This document shows, piece by piece, positions 1 through 6,645 of a stretch of DNA of 10,997 nt. A model generated the notes under the pieces. The model did no database searches and had not been told where the DNA came from. It saw only the letters and a program-made list of their open reading frames with translations. Numbering within the stretch: the stretch's first letter is position 1; each line of letters opens with the position of its first letter. Made by a program: the position numbers and the translations under genes. Origin of the DNA: Methylotenera_A sp031373695 (GTDB lineage Bacteria > Pseudomonadota > Gammaproteobacteria > Burkholderiales > Methylophilaceae); assembly GCA_031373695.1 (NCBI GenBank), contig JANMNC010000006.1:1-10997 (forward strand), written 5' to 3'.

Positions 1-1668
1 ATCGCGCGGTAAATCGGGCTCATCTTTAAAGCCATAGCGCACTGTTACGCGATAAAACTCGTGCAACATGGCCTCTACTGATACGCGCTCTTCTAAATTA
101 GTATGTGGCACGTCTAAAAATTTTACCGTTAAAATAATGACTTTTTCGTGCAGTACTTTGTTGTGTTTAAGGTTGTGCAACATGGCATGTGGCACGCCTT
201 CAGGGTTTGGCGTCATAAATACCGCTATGCCTGGCACGCGCGGTGGTGGGTGCGCGCCAACCGCTTCAATAAATGGGGCAAGTTCCATTGCCTCAGATTT
301 CAAGTGTTTATAAAGTATATAGCGGCCGTTTTTCCAAGTCAGCATTAGTACAAAAATTACTAGTCCGATTAACAATGGTACCCAACCGCCATCAGGTATT
401 TTTAATACGTTGGCACCAAAAAACGCTAAATCAATGATTAAAAATAATCCAATTAATAAACCAGTTTTTAGTTTGCTCCACCGCCAAATTTCTCTAAATA
501 CCACTGCTGCGAGTAAAGTGGTTATCACCATATCGCCAGTAACTGCAATGCCGTATGCAGCTGCCAGCTTGCTAGAGCTGCCAAAACCAACCACCAAAAC
601 CATTACGCCTAACATTAAGCCCCAATTAACGCGCGGCATATACACTTGCCCTTGTTCGCTTTCAGATGTGTGCTGTATGTGCATGCGTGGCAAATAGCCT
701 AATTGTAGCGCTTGGCGTGATACGGAGAATGCGCCTGTAATAACGGCTTGTGAGGCAATAACGGTGGCCAGTGTTGCCAATATAATTAATGGGAATAGTG
801 CCCACTCTGGCGCTAACAAATAAAATGGATTTTTAATGGCAGCACTGTTATGCAACATAAGTGCGCCTTGGCCAAAATAATTAAGAAGTAGCGCTGGCAG
901 TACAAAACCATACCAAGCCAAGCGGATGGGAAAACGCCCAAAGTGGCCCATATCCGCATATAACGCTTCTGCACCAGTTACCGCTAGCACCACTGCACCA
1001 AGGGCTACAAAGGCAATCCACGGTTGGCTGGTAAAAAACTGAAAGGCAAATATTGGGTTTAATGCATTAAGTATGGTTGTATCGTGTGCAACATTTATGG
1101 CGCCAAGTACACCTAGTGTGCCAAACCATAACAACATAACAGGCCCAAAAAAGGCACCAACCACTGCAGTGCCCTTGCTTTGCGCCCAAAATAGACCAAA
1201 CAAAACCACTAAAGTAATAGGTACGATAGCTTTATGCAGGCTGGGTGCCGCTACCTCTAAGCCTTCTACGGCAGAAAGCACTGAAATAGCGGGTGTAATC
1301 ATGCCATCTGCATAAAACATGCAAGCACCTAAAATACCCAGCAACATAATATAGCGTTGTTTGGTTCGGTTGCCCTCTGTATTGCGGCTAGCCAGCGCTA
1401 GCAAAGCCATAATGCCGCCTTCGCCACGGTTGTCAGCACGCATAATAAAAGTGACGTATTTAACTGAAACAATCAGAATTAGCGCCCAAGTAATTAGTGA
1501 CAAAATGCCGTAAACATTATCTATGGTCAGCGCTAATGGATGATGCCCCGCAGAAAAAACTTCTTTCATGGTGTAAAGTGGGCTGGTGCCAATGTCGCCG
1601 AAGACTACGCCCAGAGCGGCTAGGGCCATGGTTGGCAGGGTGGCTTTGTGAGGATTGTTGTTAGTCAT
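1..1668 (-). CDS. kup: Potassium uptake protein Kup (C-terminus cut by window edge)
   Basis: Low-affinity K+ uptake permease of the KUP/HAK/KT family, an inner-membrane protein that imports K+ probably with H+. I translated the minus strand from the ATG at 1668-1666 and found 556 codons with no stop up to the left edge. The E. coli protein has about 622 residues, so roughly the last 65 are missing. The N-terminus carries the family signature GDIGTSPLYT at about residues 24-33, followed by many hydrophobic segments, as expected for a 12-helix transporter. Other typical stretches are MRADNRGEGGIMALL, FYADGMITPAISVLSAVEGL and VTGAEALYADMGHFG. After the last membrane segment (around WVPLLIGLVIFVLML) begins the hydrophilic cytoplasmic C-terminal domain. 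The upstream neighbour on the same strand is xseA, 103 bp away. No good Shine-Dalgarno precedes this ATG, but the signature sits at the normal distance from it. The identification is firm. Confidence 0.95.
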   Translation of the reverse strand, partial: MTNNNPHKATLPTMALAALGVVFGDIGTSPLYTMKEVFSAGHHPLALTIDNVYGILSLITWALILIVSVKYVTFIMRADNRGEGGIMALLALASRNTEGNRTKQRYIMLLGILGACMFYADGMITPAISVLSAVEGLEVAAPSLHKAIVPITLVVLFGLFWAQSKGTAVVGAFFGPVMLLWFGTLGVLGAINVAHDTTILNALNPIFAFQFFTSQPWIAFVALGAVVLAVTGAEALYADMGHFGRFPIRLAWYGFVLPALLLNYFGQGALMLHNSAAIKNPFYLLAPEWALFPLIILATLATVIASQAVITGAFSVSRQALQLGYLPRMHIQHTSESEQGQVYMPRVNWGLMLGVMVLVVGFGSSSKLAAAYGIAVTGDMVITTLLAAVVFREIWRWSKLKTGLLIGLFLIIDLAFFGANVLKIPDGGWVPLLIGLVIFVLMLTWKNGRYILYKHLKSEAMELAPFIEAVGAHPPPRVPGIAVFMTPNPEGVPHAMLHNLKHNKVLHEKVIILTVKFLDVPHTNLEERVSVEAMLHEFYRVTVRYGFKDEPDLPRD

Positions 1669-1694
1669 GGGTAAGGGCTTGCATGAGAGAAGGT

Positions 1695-1723
1695 ATTATC
1701 AACCAATTGAATGAGCAAACCAA
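1695..1723 (-). promoter_or_regulatory. Putative sigma-70 promoter of kup
   Basis: Read on the minus strand, a -10-like GATAAT (plus-strand 1695-1700, 5/6 to consensus) lies 17 bp downstream of a weak -35-like TTGGTT (1718-1723). Transcription would start near 1688, giving a leader of about 20 nt before the kup ATG at 1668. An inverted repeat AATAGC/GCTATT (1722-1727 and 1734-1739) abuts the -35 and could be an operator or chance. The -35 matches only its TTG, so the call is tentative. Confidence 0.3.
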
Positions 1724-1771
1724 TAGCTAATGCGCTATTTAATTAAATTTAACCCGTTTTAAGCGAGTAGT

Positions 1772-2995
1772 TTATTGTTTTAGCTGTGTAATTTGCGCAT
1801 CAGCAGTGCCTTGATGCAATGTAATTTTAATCTGTTGGTTTATTTGTAATTGTTGGCTATTTTTTACAATCTCGCCACTTGCGTTGTGCACCATGGCGTA
1901 GCCACGCGCCAACACATTTTGCGGATTTAGCTGACTCAAACTATTATTTAGCCTAAGTAAATGCTGCTGCTGCAGTTGCATGTGCCGCTGCAAGGCAATA
2001 TCCATGCGGTGTTTCAGCTGCTTAATTTGAATCGATTGACGCGCTAATTGCTGTGCTGGCGAAATCAGCCTACGCGCCAAATAATCTAGCATCTGTGCAC
2101 GCTGTTGAAAAACCGAATTAATTTGCTTATTCAATTGGTTTTTTAGATGATTGAGTTGGTTTTTTAAGCTGGTAATATCAGTGCAAGCTAGTTCGGCTGC
2201 TGCAGTAGGCGTAGCGGCACGCATATCGGCCACAAAATCACAAATGGTAAAATCAGTCTCATGGCCAACACCGCTAATCGTTGGAATCGTGCATTCATCA
2301 ATCGCGCGGGCAACAATTTCTTCGTTAAATTGCCATAAGTCTTCCATGCTGCCACCACCGCGACAAATAATTAGCGTGTCAACTTCATTACGTGTGTTTG
2401 CTGTATGAATGGCCTTGGCAATTAGTGCAGCTGCGCCTTTGCCTTGCACAGGGGTTGGGTAAATAATCACTTTTACAGCAGGATTGCGGCGTTTTAAGGT
2501 GGTTAGTACATCACGTAAAGCGGCAGCATCTAGTGAAGTAACAATACCAATAGTTACAGGGTGCTGTGGAATAGCCTGTTTGTAAGCCGCATCAAACAAG
2601 CCCTCGTGAGCAAGTTTTATTTTAAGCTGCTCAAAGGCTTCAAATAAAGTACCCAAACCTGCTTTTTGTACAAACTCAACCGTTAGCTGAAAGTCTCCAC
2701 GCGCCTCGTACAAGGTTACTGTGCAACGGGCTTCAATTTTATCGCCCTCGCGCGGTATAAAATCCATATAACTATTGCGGCGTTTAAACATCACGCATTT
2801 AACTTGTGCAGTTTGATCTTTAAGCGAAAAATACCAATGGCCAGAAGCGGCGCGGGTAAAGTTAGATACTTCGCCCGATACCCAAAATAGCGGAAAGCTA
2901 AGCTCTAACACCTCTCGCGCTAAACGATTGAGCTCGCTAACTGTCAGAATTTGCTTGAGTGTGCTGGTGTCAGATGTAATCACAGGTGTAATCAA
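1772..2995 (-). CDS. xseA: Exodeoxyribonuclease VII large subunit
   Basis: Catalytic subunit of exonuclease VII, which with several small XseB subunits degrades single-stranded DNA from both ends to short oligonucleotides. The 407-residue protein has an N-terminal OB-fold with the diagnostic WVSGEVSNFTRAASGHWYF around residues 38-56 and VKCVMF near 65-70. The catalytic domain contains GIVTS (about 150-154), AALRDVLTTLKRR (158-170), CRGGGSMEDLWQFNEE (211-226) and SGVGHETDFT (241-250). A long helical, probably coiled-coil stretch runs from about 270 to 350, then a C-terminal segment with ARGYAMV. It is somewhat shorter than E. coli XseA (456 residues), but all domains are present. There is no ATG near the start: the frame opens after a TAA, and TTG at 2995 (or GTG at 2983) must be used, with no clear Shine-Dalgarno. 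xseB is not in the window. The gene is divergent from dsbB. Confidence 0.95.
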   Translation of the reverse strand: MITPVITSDTSTLKQILTVSELNRLAREVLELSFPLFWVSGEVSNFTRAASGHWYFSLKDQTAQVKCVMFKRRNSYMDFIPREGDKIEARCTVTLYEARGDFQLTVEFVQKAGLGTLFEAFEQLKIKLAHEGLFDAAYKQAIPQHPVTIGIVTSLDAAALRDVLTTLKRRNPAVKVIIYPTPVQGKGAAALIAKAIHTANTRNEVDTLIICRGGGSMEDLWQFNEEIVARAIDECTIPTISGVGHETDFTICDFVADMRAATPTAAAELACTDITSLKNQLNHLKNQLNKQINSVFQQRAQMLDYLARRLISPAQQLARQSIQIKQLKHRMDIALQRHMQLQQQHLLRLNNSLSQLNPQNVLARGYAMVHNASGEIVKNSQQLQINQQIKITLHQGTADAQITQLKQ

Positions 2996-3008
2996 AATGG
3001 GTTATCTA

Positions 3009-3037
3009 TTACAATGTTTGTTAACTTAAATTATAAG
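3009..3037 (+). promoter_or_regulatory. Putative promoter of dsbB-cysM
   Basis: A TTACAA (3009-3014) and a TATAAG (3032-3037, 5/6 to the -10 consensus) are separated by exactly 17 bp. The start point would be near 3044, only about 6 nt before the dsbB ATG at 3050, so the transcript would be nearly leaderless. No good Shine-Dalgarno precedes dsbB, which is consistent. The 54-bp divergent gap must also hold the xseA promoter, which I could not place. Confidence 0.35.
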
Positions 3038-3049
3038 CGGTAAATTAAC

Positions 3050-3547
3050 ATGTTAAAAAATTTATTAAGTGGCAAAAGCGGTTATTTAATTGGCTTTGCC
3101 GCTTGCTTTGGTATTGTGGCGCTGGCTTTAGTTATTCAAACGGTTTATAAGCTAGAACCTTGCCCTTTATGCATTACGCAAAGAATGTTTTTTATGGGCT
3201 TAGGTGTTTTATTTTTAATCGCGGCCTTTATAAAACCTGCCAGCATTCTGCAAAAAATATTTACTTTTTTACAGGTGCTAGCCGCGCTAGGTGGCGCTGG
3301 TTGGGCTTTACGTCATTGGTATTTGCAAGCCAATAAAGAAAGCATGATTGCTGATTGCGGTGTGGGTTTTGACTACATGTTCGAAAATTTTCCGCTAGAA
3401 AAAATGTTTAAACTTATATTTAAAGGCACTGGTGATTGCGCAGCCATTGATTGGACATTTTTAGGGTTAACGCTGCCGCAACTGGCGCTGATTACCTTCA
3501 TTGGTTTTGCTATTTATGCACTATTCTTGCTGAAAAACAACAGATAA
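3050..3547 (+). CDS. dsbB: Disulfide bond formation protein B (DsbB)
   Basis: Inner-membrane protein that reoxidises DsbA and passes the electrons to ubiquinone, keeping periplasmic disulfide formation running. The 165-residue protein has four hydrophobic segments (about residues 11-31, 45-61, 68-86 and 140-161). The first periplasmic cysteine pair is in PCPLC (Cys38 and Cys41) and the second is Cys103 and Cys130 in the second periplasmic loop, matching Cys41/44 and Cys104/130 of E. coli DsbB. Arg45, just after the first pair, corresponds to the conserved arginine implicated in quinone binding. Length is normal for the family. The ATG at 3050 lacks an evident Shine-Dalgarno. cysM follows after 18 bp and is probably cotranscribed. 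No dsbA is in the window. Confidence 0.96.
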   Translation: MLKNLLSGKSGYLIGFAACFGIVALALVIQTVYKLEPCPLCITQRMFFMGLGVLFLIAAFIKPASILQKIFTFLQVLAALGGAGWALRHWYLQANKESMIADCGVGFDYMFENFPLEKMFKLIFKGTGDCAAIDWTFLGLTLPQLALITFIGFAIYALFLLKNNR

Positions 3548-3565
3548 TAATTTATATAAAAAATC

Positions 3566-4468
3566 ATGAACATAAAAACATTAGACGATTTTGTAGGCAA
3601 CACACCGCTGGTTAAATTGCAGCGCCTAGGCAAAGATAGCGCGGGCCAAACCAGCAACACCATTTTGCTTAAATTAGAAGGTAATAATCCTGCAGGTTCA
3701 GTAAAAGATAGGCCCGCTTACAGCATGATTACACGGGCAGAAGCGCGTGGTGACATTAAGCCAGGTGATACCTTAATTGAGGCCACCAGTGGCAATACCG
3801 GTATTGCATTGGCGATGGTGGCGGCGATGCGTGGCTACAAAATGGTGTTGGTGATGCCAGAAAATCAAAGTATTGAGCGCCGCCAAAGTATGAAAGCTTA
3901 TGGCGCAGAGTTGGTATTAACGCCTAAAGACGGCAGCATGGAGCTGGCACGTGATGTAGCCATGAAAATGCAGCTTGAAGGTGAAGGTATTGTGCTGGAT
4001 CAATTTGGCAATCAAGACAATCCGCTGGCACATTATGAAACCACAGGCCCAGAAATTTGGCGTGACACCGCAGGTAAAATCACCCATTTTGTGGCTAGCA
4101 TGGGCACTACTGGTACTATTATGGGTGTTTCGAGGTTTTTAAAAGAGCAAAATCCAAACATCAAAATTATTGGTGTTCAGCCAGAAGAGGGCAGCCAAAT
4201 ACCGGGTATTCGTAAATGGCCAGTGGAATATATGCCGACTATTTTTGATGCCAAACGTGTAGATGAATTGCGTTATGTGTCACAAAAAAATGCCGAAAAT
4301 ATGACCAGAAAACTAGCCACTGAAGAAGGTATTTTTGCAGGTATATCTAGCGGTGGTGGCCTTTATACGGCATTGCAGCTCTCTAAAGAAGTAGAAAATG
4401 CAGTGATTGTTTCTATTGTCTGCGATAGAGGTGACCGATACCTATCTACTGGCGTATTTCCATCTTAG
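3566..4468 (+). CDS. cysM: Cysteine synthase B (O-acetylserine sulfhydrylase B)
   Basis: PLP-dependent fold-type II enzyme that makes L-cysteine from O-acetylserine and sulfide. The CysM isozyme also accepts thiosulfate to give S-sulfocysteine. The 300-residue protein has GNTPLVKL at 11-18, the PLP Schiff-base lysine in NPAGSVKDRP (Lys47), the substrate loop TSGNTG (74-79), the phosphate-binding GTTGT (180-184) and SSGGGL (261-266). The C-terminal CDRGDRYLSTGVF (286-298) is characteristic of CysM rather than CysK. Length equals the usual ~300 residues, so the protein is complete. The start ATG has only an AT-rich spacer upstream with no strong Shine-Dalgarno. Its 18-bp distance from dsbB suggests shared transcription. 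Confidence 0.96.
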   Translation: MNIKTLDDFVGNTPLVKLQRLGKDSAGQTSNTILLKLEGNNPAGSVKDRPAYSMITRAEARGDIKPGDTLIEATSGNTGIALAMVAAMRGYKMVLVMPENQSIERRQSMKAYGAELVLTPKDGSMELARDVAMKMQLEGEGIVLDQFGNQDNPLAHYETTGPEIWRDTAGKITHFVASMGTTGTIMGVSRFLKEQNPNIKIIGVQPEEGSQIPGIRKWPVEYMPTIFDAKRVDELRYVSQKNAENMTRKLATEEGIFAGISSGGGLYTALQLSKEVENAVIVSIVCDRGDRYLSTGVFPS

Positions 4469-4491
4469 AAACCTCTTAAGATGATGCCGCT

Positions 4492-4531
4492 CATGGTTCG
4501 ACGCATGGTTCGACAAGCTCACCACGAACGG
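4492..4531 (+). repeat. REP-like palindromic intergenic repeat with partial duplication
   Basis: A 28-bp unit starting CATGGTTCGACAAGCTCACC and ending ACGAACGG (4504-4531) is preceded directly by a 12-bp partial copy, CATGGTTCGACG (4492-4503). GTTCG and CGAAC form the arms of an imperfect hairpin with AGCT inside the loop. The sequence closely resembles the dispersed TTCGACAAGCTCA...CGAACGG REP family common between genes of many proteobacteria and often linked to RAYT (REP-associated) transposases. That resemblance is from memory. It lies 23 bp after cysM and may act in 3' mRNA protection or termination. No transposase is nearby. Confidence 0.65.
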
Positions 4532-4563
4532 AGCAAGCAATATCGCCACGAGCACAATGCACG

Positions 4564-4587
4564 GCTAATTGTTAGGACTCAATTAGC
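4564..4587 (+). promoter_or_regulatory. Perfect 8-bp hairpin adjoining the ydbH ribosome-binding site
   Basis: GCTAATTG (4564-4571) and CAATTAGC (4580-4587) are perfectly complementary across an 8-nt loop, TTAGGACT. The hairpin ends immediately before the AAAAGGA Shine-Dalgarno (4588-4594) that serves the GTG start at 4604. There is no T-run after it, so it is not a normal intrinsic terminator. It could be a protein-binding operator or an RNA element affecting translation, but its role is unknown. Confidence 0.45.
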
Positions 4588-4603
4588 AAAAGGACAATCG
4601 TAA

Positions 4604-6385
4604 GTGTTAAAAATAGCGGCAAGTATTTTTTTGCTTGCTTTGGCGAAAAATGCGTTTGCCGTTAGCCAAATTAATATTCAAATTGGTACGCTGAGTAACG
4701 AAACTATTGAAGTACGTAATGCCAGTATTGCGCTTGATTTAAAATCTACACCTACTGTTGCATTTAAAACCGAGCTAAAACAGCCTGCCGATAAAGCTTT
4801 TTCGCAAGCGCAACTGCGCTGCCAAGTGCCCGCTTTGTTGTTGCAAGCAACCTGGAGTTGCAGCGAAGGCAAATTTGTAGCAGAGCGCATTAACCTGCCT
4901 TTTGCCTTAGATATTACCCCGCAGCCAAAAGGTTTTGTGGCCAATTTAAACTTACTAGGCGCTAATTTTAGTGATGAGGCTGGTTTGCATGCTGCCGAAA
5001 AGCTTACGGGTTATTTAACTGTAGTTGCCAAACAAGAGGGTGATGCACTGCATTTTAATAGTGCGCTAAATTGGCAAAGCGGCGAGATGTTTTGGCAGCC
5101 TTTGTACATTGCCAATGGTGGGCACGAGCTGCAAGCTACAGGCAATTTAAAGGGTGATATTCTCACATTAGATAGCGCGACTTTAAAGTTAAGTAAAGTG
5201 GGTAATCTTAGCTTTAACGGCCAAATTGGCATCAAACAATATCAAGTTATTAAATTAAATGCCGATTTGCCTAATTTGAATTTGGCAGAAGCTTACCCTT
5301 TGTTATTTAAGCCTTTTTTAGGTAAAACCATGCTTAATAATGCAGAGCTAAACGGCAAAGCAGCGTTAAGTATTAAGGTCGAAAATTCGCAATTAAAGAC
5401 ATTTAATATTCAATTAAAAGAGGTAAATATTGACGATAAAAATCACAAGTTTGCGTTTTATAATGTGAACGCAGATATTCCTTGGAGTTATGACGATGCG
5501 ACAAATGTTGCGCTTTCGTACCTTAATGGACAATTATTGAGCATGCCGCTAGGCCGCACCAGCATTGGCGCGCAAGTCAATCGTTATTCGCTGGTTTCAC
5601 CTAATATTACGCTGCCTATTTTAGATGGTGAGCTTAAATTGTCAGATATTTCTGCTGCGCGTATTGGTAGTAATTGGTATTGGCATTTGCGCGCTAATTT
5701 AAGCCCAGTATCGATGTCAGATGCTACTCGCGCATTTAAATTGCCTATTATGCAAGGCAAGGCCTCAGCCGAAATTCCACTGGTAACTTACAGCGGCGGC
5801 ATTTTAACAACCGAGGGTGAAATGGTGCTTAACGTTTTTGATGGCACTGCAAAAGTTTCGCAACTCACTATGATTAACCCGCTAAGCCAATCACCCCAAT
5901 TAAGTGCTGATTTAACATTGCGCAATTAAGATTTAGGCAGTTTAACGCGCACGTTAAGCTTTGGCGCTAGAGAGGGCAAGCTAGATGGTGATGTGAATGA
6001 CTTAGAAATGCTTAATTGGAAGCCTGTAAAAATGGATGCTAAAGTACAAAGCAGTGCTGGCAAATATACAAAAAAAATATCGCAACGGGCGGTTGAAAAT
6101 ATATCATCACTAGGTGGGGCGGGTGCTGCAGCGGCAGTACAACGCAGCGTGTTACGATTTTTTGAAAACTTTAACTATTCAACATTAGGCTTAAGTTGCA
6201 AATTGCGCAACGACACTTGCGAAATGAGCGGGGTAGAGTCAACGCAAGGGGGGTATGTAATCGTTAAAGGTAGTGGCATACCCGCAATTACGGTGTTGGG
6301 GTACAATAAAACTGTGGGTTGGAGCGAGTTATTAGGCCGAATTAAGCGCGTGACTGATGGCAACACCAAAGCGATTGTTAAGTAA
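4604..6385 (+). pseudogene. ydbH: YdbH-like AsmA-family envelope protein, interrupted by an in-frame stop
   Basis: Likely the local YdbH, an AsmA-like periplasm-spanning protein. In E. coli it acts redundantly with TamB and YhdP in phospholipid transport to the outer membrane. The call rests on a beta-strand-rich sequence and on the two following genes, which match ynbE and ydbL. The frame starts at GTG 4604, after an in-frame TAA and 9 nt from the AAAAGGA Shine-Dalgarno. Residues 1-19 look like a signal peptide ending AFA. It runs 441 codons to a TAA at 5927-5929. The same frame then continues 151 codons to TAA 6383-6385 with normal composition (DLGSLTRTLSFGAREGKLDG follows the stop directly). 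Readthrough would give 593 residues, against about 879 for E. coli YdbH. The break falls within the expected C-terminal DctA-YdbH domain. It could be a recent nonsense mutation, a base-call error or, less likely, recoding. A GTG at 5993 could restart translation but lacks a Shine-Dalgarno. Confidence 0.75.
5927..5929 (+). other. In-frame TAA interrupting the ydbH-like frame
   Basis: The sequence reads CGC AAT TAA GAT TTA GGC in the frame of the upstream 441 codons, and the frame downstream stays open to 6385. A single T-to-A change from TTA (Leu) would produce this stop. A Leu here would fit the flanking LRN...DLG text, but other one-step sense codons are possible. Confidence 0.85.
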
Positions 6386-6420
6386 TAAGTTTCTAATTGG
6401 TATTTAAAAGGATTAAAAAA

Positions 6421-6621
6421 ATGAAAAAATGGGCAATTGGTTTAAGTATGGCGGCAATTTTGCCCGCATGTGTCACCATTAATATTTACTTTCCAGCTGC
6501 GGCTGCAGAAAAAGCGGCCGATAAAATTATTGATGAAGTATGGCAGTTAAAAGACGGCCAAGAGGCAGCAAAACCAACAGATGCGCCTGCTCAGACTCCC
6601 GCTGAAACGCCTGCCAAGTAA
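6421..6621 (+). CDS. ynbE: YnbE-like outer-membrane lipoprotein
   Basis: Small 66-residue lipoprotein of the YnbE family. In E. coli, YnbE sits in the outer membrane and joins YdbH to bridge the cell envelope. The ATG at 6421 is chosen because AAAAGGA (6406-6412) lies 8 nt upstream and because it puts the lipobox LPAC at residues 14-17 behind a normal signal peptide. An in-frame TTG at 6397 would add eight residues without a Shine-Dalgarno and is less likely. Cys17 is the predicted lipidation site. The next residue is Val rather than Asp, which favours outer-membrane sorting. The mature part begins VTINIYFPAAAAEKAADKII, a beta-prone stretch then a helix typical of these proteins, and ends in an Ala/Pro/Thr-rich low-complexity tail (about 49-66). 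It lies 35 bp after the ydbH frame and 24 bp before ydbL. Confidence 0.85.
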   Translation: MKKWAIGLSMAAILPACVTINIYFPAAAAEKAADKIIDEVWQLKDGQEAAKPTDAPAQTPAETPAK

Positions 6622-6645
6622 TTTAAAAAGGAAAAGGACAAAAAA

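Noticed and set aside
61..196. Repeated 12-mer GTGCAACATGGC (61, 175) and 10-mer ATGTGGCACG (103, 187).
   Set aside because: Both lie within kup and encode AMLH and VPH residues in the same frame. Codon reuse in similar peptides explains them better than a DNA element.
68..1315. Several plus-strand open frames of 66-95 codons inside 68-1315.
   Set aside because: They lie antisense to an unbroken kup coding frame, have Cys-rich or atypical composition and lack ribosome-binding sites.
4462..4482. Inverted repeat ATCTTA/TAAGAT overlapping the cysM stop, considered as a terminator.
   Set aside because: The stem is six AT-rich pairs around a 9-nt loop with no T-run after it.
4545..4590. Possible integron attC-like site (GTTAGGA and the complementary CCTAACAATTAG).
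   Set aside because: Only one half resembles an attC end. The final base breaks the GTTRRRY core, no matching second site exists at the right distance, and no cassette layout is present.
5927..5929. Programmed recoding (selenocysteine or pyrrolysine) at the ydbH stop.
   Set aside because: The codon is TAA, not TGA or TAG, and no SECIS-like hairpin was evident just downstream. Mutation or sequence error is simpler.
6397..6420. Longer ynbE start at TTG 6397.
   Set aside because: It would overlap the Shine-Dalgarno of ATG 6421 and add a highly basic extension before an otherwise normal lipoprotein signal.
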